Shown in pieces: positions 56,524 to 64,000 of a DNA stretch of 64,000 bases. The notes under the pieces were generated by a model. That model searched no databases. It was not told where the DNA came from and saw nothing but the letters and a program-made list of their open reading frames with translations. A program made the position numbers and the translations under genes. The DNA comes from Siphonodentalium dalli. Its lineage: Eukaryota > Mollusca > Scaphopoda > Gadilida > Siphonodentaliidae. The first letter of the stretch is position 1. The number at the start of each line of letters is the position of its first letter. The stretch spans positions 126,403,605-126,467,604 of the forward strand of contig CP136064.1 in assembly GCA_032622095.1 (NCBI GenBank), in the 5' to 3' direction.

Positions 56524-57905
56524 GTGTACCCATGTCCACTTCGATCTGGAACATCTTGCATCATAGAACATTTTGTATCTCTTCAAGAATGTCATTTAGT
56601 GTTGTTGCTCGATAATCTTGTTCGATTGACATTCCATGATGACCCCGTTCCAGGTCAATCACGTACCGTGACGTACGTCAAAGTTATGTACACTTTCGAT
56701 TACATTAAAAGGTGTTCCGAAAGATGCTGCTATAACAGAATCATGGCACGATCAAGAGATATGTGATGGCAGTAGCAAATGTGCATGCAAGGACAATGTA
56801 ACACTTACAGAAAATGACATAATGCGTTGCCTTACCAACCCCTCTCAAGAGGAAAACATGGCTTGGAAAGAATTCCAGAATGAAGCTATCTGGGGTGGAG
56901 TTCCAATTTTAAGTTACCTGAGAAAGACATGTCTGAAAGATCTATTTAGAGAATCCATTGCTGCGCCAATATTTGAGGGTCATAAGGATCTTCCTCATTT
57001 TATCGATTCATCAAATTCTCGTAATGACAGAGGACATAAATATCAGTATGACAATATCACATTTGAGGACCAACCTGGCAGTGAACAAGCCGAGATATCA
57101 AATGTTGATCAGACTTTTACAGACCACGACGTAGAAGACATTAATATCAGTATATCAAGTATCACCATTGATGACCAATCTAGCATTGAACGAGATGATA
57201 TCGCAAATGTTGATCAAATTATCACAAAAAAACTAAAACTTATAGATCTGAACGAAGATGTTGAAAAGCCTGAATTAGAAAGACAATTTTCTCCCAGCTT
57301 CACACCGCCTCCAATGATTTGTAGACATCCACCCCAGCCTTGGGTCGAGACGACAATATAAACAAATTGAGGGAAGTACTCGATGACGTCCTGATCAAAA
57401 CTGGACACAATCCCTCACTGGTAGACTGCAAGGATAAGATAATGATGGCACCTGAATCATGACCTGATCACAAGATTGCAAAGAATATGTTTATATTGGC
57501 AGACAAGGAACCGAAATACAGTCATTTCTTACTAGAATTTACCTTACTACATCTGAGAAAATCCAAAATAACAACTTGTTTAAAGCATACAAAGATGCAG
57601 GGATTCAATATTTATTCATGTTTATGAAAGACATGGCCAGAAGGAATGGGTAGTATTAGTATTAGTCACATTGATGCAGCAACAAAAACATAAGACGGCT
57701 GTCTCTTGCTCTACATTACGCCTTGATAATAAAATTCATGGAATCACTTTCCTCTGATAAACAAATTTCATTTGTCAAAGATATCGAAGGATCAACCCCA
57801 GCTAAAATTAAAGAGAAATGGCACTTACTTTATCAACAGTATCTAAGTGACTCATCTTCTAAAAATGAAACATGTTACTCCACTGTGATGAGTATGTTAG
57901 CCTAA
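56524..57905 (+). pseudogene. disrupted intronless gene of unknown family
   Basis: Protein-like sequence runs through this region but needs several frame changes. In order: ..HFVSLQECHLVLLLDNLV..FDYIK; then GVPKDAAITESWHDQEICDG..IMRCLTNPSQEE..WGGVPILSYLRK and an acidic linker to about 57,340; then INKLREVLDDVLIKTGHNPS, an in-frame TGA at 57,460, and FILADKEPKYSHFLLEFTLL; then KAYKDAGIQYLFMFMKDMAR, stops near 57,651, and LALHYALIIKFMESLSSDKQ to a TAA followed directly by an A run. I do not recognise the family. No introns plus an A run suggests a retroposed copy, but the A run may belong to the next repeat. At least three frameshifts make it non-functional unless assembly errors are present. 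Confidence 0.5.
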
Positions 57906-58433
57906 AAAAAAAATACCTGTGTTTGCACTAACCCGACCAACCGTTAAAAAAGTCGCGGACTGAGACCATTTTATTGCAAATTAAATAAGTCGAAAACCCC
58001 CCCCCCCCCAAAATATGGAAAAAAATATATTTTTGATTAGCTATACAGATGTTGCAAATCACCAACATGTTAGGAACAATATCCCATAGTTTCAAATCTC
58101 TGCATTTAAAACTGTAGGAGGAGTTGATTACACCATGAAGGTACCCAATCTCATCCAAAAGGCAAAAATGTTCCAAATTTTCTAAGTCGAAAACCCCCCC
58201 AAAAATATGGAAAAATTTATATTTTTGATTAGCTATATTGATGTTGCAAATCACCAACATGTTAGGAACAATATCCCAAAGTTTCAAATCTCTACCTTTA
58301 AAACTGTAGGAGGAGTTGATTACACCATGGAGGTACCCAATCTCGGACGGACGGATGCACGGACGGACACATGGACGGACGCACGCACGGACATACGAGG
58401 GTCATTTCTATAGTCCTCCGACGGAAACGTCGG
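57906..58433 (+). mobile_element. element with two ~196-bp monomers and ggacggac tail
   Basis: Begins with an A run and 'tgtttgcactaacccgacca', then two tandem monomers ('aagtcgaaaacccccc' at 57,987 and 58,183) sharing 'tttttgattagctata', 'caccaacatgttaggaacaa' and 'ctgtaggaggagttgattac'. The end is 'cggacggacggatgcacgga' repeats and 'tatagtcctccga'. The C-run length differs between monomers. Non-coding. Confidence 0.75.
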
Positions 58434-58560
58434 GACAAAAAAAACAGTACACTGTTTCTGCTAACCCGACTGACTGCCGAAAAAGTCGCCGACTGCCCCC
58501 ATTTTATTGGGTTTTCAAAACTGAAAAAAAAAAAAAAAACTACCAAATTAATTTAAATTG
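58434..58560 (+). repeat. second 'ctaacccgac' head fragment
   Basis: 'aaaaaaaacagtacactgtt' then 'tctgctaacccgactgactg' and 'aaaaagtcgccgactg' repeats the start of the 57,906 element, followed by an A15 run. Likely a truncated member of the same family abutting it head-to-tail. Confidence 0.55.
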
Positions 58561-59640
58561 ATATCACGTGGTCCGTTGAGAGGGTACCATGCCGCATAAA
58601 CGTGATGTATACTGCGTCTACAGACTGACAGGAGACGGTGTCATGTGGTCGGCCGATCGCGAGATCTCGTTGCACGAAAATGCACGAGATTGATCGATTG
58701 TTGGATGGCCCAATTATAATAATAATTATTATCACCCAACTAGAATCGGCCAATCGGGCCCGATCGTTCGTTTACTTTAGCTGCCAATGGGTTATTCGAA
58801 ACACCTCTGTGAATGTCGTAATCGGAAATCATTCCATGAGAAAATCGCGAATCCCAATCCCCACAGCGCAGGCAATCTCGAGTTAATTATTGCATATAGG
58901 CCTAGCTACAATCGGATTAATGAACTGTTATTGTGACAAATACATTCTGTTTGATCACTGAACAGTGGTCATCGGCACATGAGACCAGTGGTCACCCATG
59001 AGCGTCGACTTGTAAAAACAATATGATGCCTACTCAGACGGGAGACCCTCCGTGGTCTTCATGTTGTGAAAACAATCTGTCAGTACTCATGACATAAGTG
59101 AACACATTTTATCATGTTAATACAATGGAAAGTTATGATATTAAATTTATTAGCTGGTTGTATAATTCTATTCGGGGTACGAAACAACCATATAATATAA
59201 CCTCAAATTGGCTCATATGGGACTAATCAATCAAAGTAAATTTCTAAGTTGGGACGAATCGAAGTCGTTTTGTACCCGGGACGAATCGACAAGATCCCTA
59301 TTTCACTACACTTCTATTAATATATAAACGTGTTATGTCCATGTTTGTTTCGATCCACTGTATTGAAACATGGATTATGCTATAGAAGGGGTGTATAAGG
59401 GAACAATCGCCTTGGGCCTACATTGTATATAAAACTTCTAAAGTGAAAGGCCGTCACGATAAATTTGACCGCGTTCCTCACAACTACTTTCATATAGCGC
59501 GGATGTAAACTGATGCGGTCGCGGATTTAGATATGTACAGTACCAAAAAAAAGATGGGAAATAATAGGCACACGGGTATATAGGCCTACTTGTATATGAC
59601 ATTAATTAGTCTGACATCGTAACAGTAGGCATATATATGT
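58561..59640. other. intergenic, nothing recognised
   Basis: Unique, somewhat GC-richer at 58,620-58,880, with small palindromes such as 'gatcgcgagatctcg'. 'aacctcaaattggc' at 59,201 recurs at 60,248. No gene or RNA seen. Confidence 0.45.
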
Positions 59641-59710
59641 CTGGACACCAGCTGGCGACTGGCAAAGACCATGCCGCTTCAACACAAATTGTTACTCGAC
59701 AGGGATTACA

Positions 59711-59893
59711 ATGCAACACAATACTATGCCACAGGCCTGGGAGAGTCTGATCGATGTGTCCAATGCAGGGAGCTTGGGTGAAATAAAGTCGTCCCTGAGA
59801 GACTGCTACAAGACAGTTACTCCAATATGCTCTGCATGTACATCATCTGGTCTAACCCCAGTGGTAGCCAGGCCCTATGGAAAACATGCCTGA
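59711..59893 (+). pseudogene. coding fragment with YKTVTPIC..C..GLTPVVARPY
   Basis: The 60-codon frame ends in a ~37-residue stretch, SLRDCYKTVTPICSACTSSG then LTPVVARPYGKHA. A second, diverged copy is encoded on the opposite strand at 61,762-61,882. Differences between the two fall mostly between the constant residues, as expected for a once-coding domain. There is one CxxC pair. I do not recognise the family; it could be the C-terminus of a transposon or host-gene remnant. Upstream residues are not obviously conserved. Confidence 0.45.
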
Positions 59894-59895
59894 AT

Positions 59896-60360
59896 AAAAT
59901 GTGTAACAACAACCTTAACAGTTTTAATTTTTCTCAAATCCAATTTGGCATCAACACATGCCATGAGAGCCATGCAAAAATTACAAAACAACTGACTGCC
60001 TCTACTGATGCAAACTCAAATTTAACAAATGAGTAATGTTGTTCGATCATGAATCGCAGACAAATATTATCCCAAGAAGTTGCCCCGCCAAAATAGGTTA
60101 AATAAAAGGCCGCTCGGCCACAGTGTCCCCCGAACCGGTGGCTTCATTTGGAGCGGACGCTTTGTAGAAGTATACTATATGGATAAGACACTTGTGCATT
60201 GTCTCATTACTGACATGCATACAAATAACCAAATGTTAAAAAATATAACCTCAAATTGGCACAAAATGAAGTAAATTACAAGTCGAAAAGCCCATAACTA
60301 TCAGAAAAAATCATCGGTTCAAACTCTAATTTGAACTTGACCTGTATCGTGATATGACTG
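59896..60360. other. featureless, then a fragment of the 'ccataact' family
   Basis: Positions 60,283-60,350 ('aagtcgaaaagcccataact ... ggttcaaactctaatttgaacttgacctgtat') resemble the monomers at 63.6-63.9 kb. The rest shows nothing. Confidence 0.5.
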
Positions 60361-60779
60361 AGGCCAAAAAAAAAAGATGCTATGTTTCCGTATATCGATC
60401 GACCCTAAAAATAACCCGCCGACCCTAATCTTTTTATTGATATTATGAGAAAAAGTCAATATTTTCTAAAAAAACAAAAACAAAATATTTTTTTTCACTG
60501 TTTTTACTGCTAATGCTCATAAATATTGATAATCATTAATGTGCAAAACACATGGTTTCTAACATAAGCCTGTGATAAGTGACATGAAGTGACAGTTGTC
60601 TCAAAAGCCACAGGTGTGTGATGGGTTGTGGATTGATAGGCATGAATCTTGCAATTTTAATTTCAAGAGAGTGGATCTCATGCCTGCTTTACTTGTATGC
60701 CTTGTTTGGGACTTATGGAACATATTCATGAGTTCCAAATAAACATGCATGCCCATTTATTATTTTCTTGGAAAATCCC

Positions 60780-60791
60780 CCCCCCCCCCCA
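60780..60791. repeat. C homopolymer
   Basis: A run of about 12 C in otherwise AT-rich sequence. Similar C runs occur at about 1687, 53,023 and 57,998. They are likely length-variable and error-prone in assembly. Confidence 0.6.
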
Positions 60792-61486
60792 TGCACAGTG
60801 CTTATTTGAGTCTGCAAGTTTATTAATTTTGAGGCTATGAAAATTGAGATTTCTATATTATTCTGATACCAAATTGATGAGCTCATAATTTTAGGCATGT
60901 ACATATTCAAGTATATGGCATACATGTGAACATTTAAATATCAAATAAAACTCTACATGACACATACTATGTTGATTCCTATGCTTGACCTACATGTACT
61001 ATAAAAATTTAACTATAGTGGATGTTTTGCTTATTTGGGTCTGCACTGTTATTAACTTTCAATGGAATTTTTCCTGTGCACTATTATTTGGGCCTGCACT
61101 TTTATTTGGAGCCTGAGAGTATTGGTAGGAACACTATAAACATACATGGTGTGTGTATCTGTATATATACATGTATATAGGTAACTTATGACCACATATG
61201 TTAGGGGTACAGCTACTGTTTCCAAAAAACAGGCATGCTAGGTTGGGTGCACTGGCTACCTCTAGACAATGGGATGCAGTTGTCACAATACAAGTATGGT
61301 ATACTGGCAGTATTATGGGTAAAATTCTTATAAAAGTTAGTGACATCAATCTCATACCAAGTTTATAGCCAAATTTATAAAATGTGGTATGTGAAAAAAA
61401 ATAACATACATGTACTTAAGCATGAAGTAAGTTTGACCTTTCATCAATCTTAATGTATATTTCCTAGTGCTGTGTTTATCAAGTAA

Positions 61487-62877
61487 GGCCTAAACAAATA
61501 ATACCTTTGTTTCCGCTAACGAGCTAAAAAAAATTAGGGTAGGTAGGTAGGCTTAACTTCTTTTTTTTTTGTTAACTTTTTTTTTTTCAGTATCTTTAAA
61601 AATAACTGTATAATACTTGTCAATAACCCAAACTATGCACTTCTTAGCCCCAATCAGGTTAACCCAGATGACAGAGGAACTAGAAACTCCAATTCAATCT
61701 TACATATGCTTTAATATTTACATATATACTAGTCTATATACTAAGATAGTCTTTGATAATCCTAATATTTCCTATATGGTCTGGCGACAACTGGAGTCAG
61801 TCCAGCACCACTGCACTGTTCACATATTGGAGTGACCGTCTTGTACCGATCTCTTAAGGATGGCTTCACAACACCACCTTCTCCGCATTCAGTGAAGGAT
61901 CTAGGTATTTTTTGGGGACACCTGTTTTTGGGCAATGATATGCCGAAGGCATAACCTGAAGGCCTGATCAGAGGAATGTTTGGGAAGGGTGACCCCCTGA
62001 TGATGGTGGGGGTTCTTCCACTGGAAATTTTTTGAAAATCCATTGCATTTAGATCTAATCTAAGGCTCTTTGAGTCAGTATTTTGAATTTTACAGAGAGG
62101 TCAATTTTATCAAGTTTCTCAAGCATAACTTTGGAACTTTTTATATATGTATGGATTGGAAATGCTTATAAGTTATTGTCAGATATCTTTTGGTTCTATG
62201 GATTATGCTTATCGGAAGCCTTATCCTGCTTGAAATTAGACTTGCCATCATCACTTTAATTCATAAATAGGCTATTTTATAAAATTCAAGTGAGACACAT
62301 ACCGTACATAATATACTACATGTACATGTAATACAGAAATCCTACATGTACATGTAGTACAGAAACAATGTACATGTATTAAGATAGTAATGACTATATA
62401 TGGTACTAATCTCTGTTAATTTTTCATTTGGTATTATGAGATCCCACTTGATAACCAGGTTGATTTGATCAAATTGTTAATGTTCCTGTGCTGTAATTGT
62501 TTGAAATACTGAAGTCTGAACGCTGAATGATAACATACCGTACCTGAACTCAAATTATTTGAAGTTTTCACAGATGAAAGCTAGATAAAGCCAAACATAC
62601 TTTACAGTATGATTCAAACTGTTAAACTTAAATCTTTTTGTAAACTTAAATTTCTTATGTCAATATATATAAATATATAAATGTTTTGCATCTTGTTATG
62701 ATATGAATTGGGACCTAAATTAAAAAAAAAAAAATTTAAATCAATTTTTTTTTTTTTTTTTTTTTTTGGTCCAATTTTTTTTGTTTTTTGCAATGGCAAT
62801 AAAATGTTTAGGGTCGGCGATTTAAAATAGGGTCGGTCGGGTTAGCGGAAACAAACGTATTTTTTGTTTAGGCCTAA
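61487..62877. mobile_element. inner inverted-repeat element (1.39 kb)
   Basis: The left end 'aggcctaaacaaataatacc' then 'tttgtttccgctaac' is the reverse complement, with few mismatches, of the right end 'gttagcggaaacaaacgtat' then 'tttttgtttaggcct'. Subterminal sequences 'agggtaggtagg' and 'gggtcggtcggg' differ. It contains the minus-strand CxxC fragment at 61.8 kb and an A/T homopolymer block at 62,720-62,767. Confidence 0.65.
61762..61882 (-). pseudogene. second YKTVTPIC..C fragment, minus strand
   Basis: Reads VKPSLRDRYKTVTPICEQCS then GAGLTPVVARPYRKY on the minus strand, and lies inside the 61,487-62,877 inverted-repeat element. It matches the 59,780-59,890 fragment at about 25 of 34 residues. 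The open frame extends upstream to 62,043 without a recognisable domain. Confidence 0.45.
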
Positions 62878-63085
62878 TACTTTCCCCACAACACAAGTTG
62901 GCATTTTATGTCATTTTCGATGAGGTAATTCAATATTTCTGCAGCTGGATAAAAAATATCAAAATAAAATAAAACAAAAAAATTTCCCTACCTAGTACTA
63001 CCTACCCTAATTTTTTCACTCGGTTATCGGAAACATACTATCTTTTTTTTTGGCCTGATCCACATAAAAAAAACGGTATTTGCAA

Positions 63086-63573
63086 TTAAAGGTACTCAAT
63101 CCGATAAAACTCCTCTCAATTACTATTTCAATGGCTTCGGGGGTCAAAAATATTTGATTCGAGTCGAGGAAGTCACCCATCAAAGCTCAGATTTGTTAGA
63201 TATCGATTTTAGAAATCTATTATTTTTCATTATCGGGAATACTATCTGGCCCAGAACTCAGTCAAAAATGTGTTATTATTATCACTTGATTTTAGAGTTA
63301 TCCATCCTTATCTGTTTGAATAGATTTTGGGGTACACATCCAGAGCAGATTACGGCAGTTCAAGGCAATTATTAGTACTCATCTCGGGTAACTAAAAAAT
63401 TTCAAAAATCAATATCTAATAACTCTGAGCTTTGTTTGATGGGTTCCTCGACTCGAATCAAATATTTTTTACCCCCAAAGCCAAAGAAATAGTAATATAG
63501 GACCCTCTGATCGGATTGTTGTTGTTGGAATCTGTTGAGATGGGGACCCTCTTTTCGGATTGAGTACCTTTAA
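63086..63573. mobile_element. TTAA-flanked foldback MITE with perfect 15-bp ends
   Basis: TTAA (63,086-63,089 and 63,570-63,573) brackets the perfect inverted ends AGGTACTCAATCCGA (63,090-63,104) and TCGGATTGAGTACCT (63,555-63,569). Inward, 'atatttgattcgagtcgagg' at about 63,152 pairs with its mate near 63,450, and 'aaagctcagatttgttagat' with 'atctaataactctgagcttt'. The left half also occurs inside the inverted-minisatellite elements at 30,898-31,115 and 39,724-39,940. TTAA target suggests mobilisation by a piggyBac- or Kolobok-type transposase. Confidence 0.75.
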
Positions 63574-64000
63574 AGGATCCAAACTTGAGATATCATCCAG
63601 AAACCGAAAAAGTGAGAAATTTTCTAAGTAAAACAAGTCGAATAAGGGGCATAACTCTGCCAAAAATGGTCGGGCAGAACCCAAGTTCGAACTTGACCTG
63701 TGTTTTGCTGGGAGAAAGTAATATACCAAATTTGGTTTGAAAAAGATTAACTCTACTAAAGTTATCATCTGGAAACCAACTTTCAGGGGTTTTCCCAAGT
63801 CAAAAAAGGGGCCATAACTCTCGCAAAAATGGGCGGAGCAAACCCATATTCGAACTTGACCTTTATTGGTCTCATAAACTCACCTATGAAATTTGCTTTT
63901 GATCTAATAACCGAAACTAAAGTTATCATCTGGAAACCATTTCTGGACGGATGGATGGACACCGGCTATTTTAATAGTCCCCTGAAATTTTTGTTTCAGG
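63574..64000 (+). mobile_element. 'gggccataactct' tandem-monomer element, runs off the window
   Basis: Two or more ~160-bp monomers: 'ggggcataactctgccaaaa' at 63,648 and 'ggggccataactctcgcaaa' at 63,808, each with 'ttcgaacttgacct' and 'aaagttatcatctggaaacca'. The tail is 'ggacggatggatggacaccg' then 'aatagtcccctgaaa'. The plan is the same as at 54.7 and 57.9 kb. I associate this family style with bivalve genomes. Confidence 0.7.

Larger units (their letters stand above)
60361..63057. mobile_element. outer inverted-repeat element (2.7 kb)
   Basis: The left end 'ggccaaaaaaaaaagatgct' then 'atgtttccgtatatcg' is mirrored on the right by 'cggttatcggaaacatact' then 'atctttttttttggcc'. Inverted ends are about 37 bp with some mismatches and an internal 'accctaa' word on each side. 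A smaller element with related ends is nested inside. No transposase recognised. Confidence 0.55.

Noticed and set aside
58600-58760. Possible tRNA-like or SINE head with 'gatcgcgagatctcgttg'
   Set aside because: No A-box/B-box pair (no GGTTCGAANCC-type word at the right spacing) and no cloverleaf could be drawn.

Overview
The window is eukaryotic and most likely comes from a mollusc, probably a bivalve. It is AT-rich, has no operons, is dominated by non-coding repeats, and carries a degenerate LINE. It also holds dispersed tandem-monomer elements of a kind I associate with bivalve genomes, with a 'gggccataactct...aaaaatgg' motif near 63.6-63.9 kb and gacggacg/gacagaca tails. The assignment rests on repeat style and one gene; no species is claimed.

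Layout. 1-1.82 kb: 3' part of a dead non-LTR retrotransposon (reverse transcriptase remnant, polyA signal, TTTGAAC tail). 3.2-22.9 kb: a head-to-tail cluster of about twenty related 0.3-1 kb non-coding elements. It contains a 980-bp unit repeated three times in tandem and a segmental duplication in which the same unit is present once. 22.9-25.3 kb and 47.6-51.9 kb: two copies of a second, larger repeat family with the same head/tail design; the later copy has three younger insertions. 25.4-28.2 kb: minisatellites and small tandem repeats. 28.6-46.25 kb: an 8.83-kb tandem duplication, nearly identical between copies. 52-64 kb: hairpin elements, a disrupted gene of unknown family, nested inverted-repeat elements and tandem-monomer elements.

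The only convincing intact protein gene is a single-exon FkbM-type (Methyltransf_21) methyltransferase with an N-terminal membrane anchor, present once in each copy of the 8.83-kb duplication (36,241-37,335 and 45,070-46,164). Its form suggests a Golgi-lumen O-methyltransferase, but its substrate cannot be read from sequence. Each duplicated block also carries a 2.27-kb foldback element with inverted arms of about 0.9 kb, and a 1.05-kb element bounded by seven-unit minisatellite arrays in opposite orientation. The duplication breakpoint lies 89 bp after the stop codon, so the first gene copy has lost its native 3' flank while the second keeps it.

No tRNA, rRNA, CRISPR or prokaryotic signal was recognised. 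The strongest leads are the giant foldback, the inverted-minisatellite element, the nested array with its recurring nuclear-receptor-like and NRF1-like motifs, a set of long hairpins, and the recent gene duplication. Coordinates of diverged repeats are good to roughly 10-30 bp; those of the tandem duplication, the 980-bp units and the foldback ends were checked base by base.
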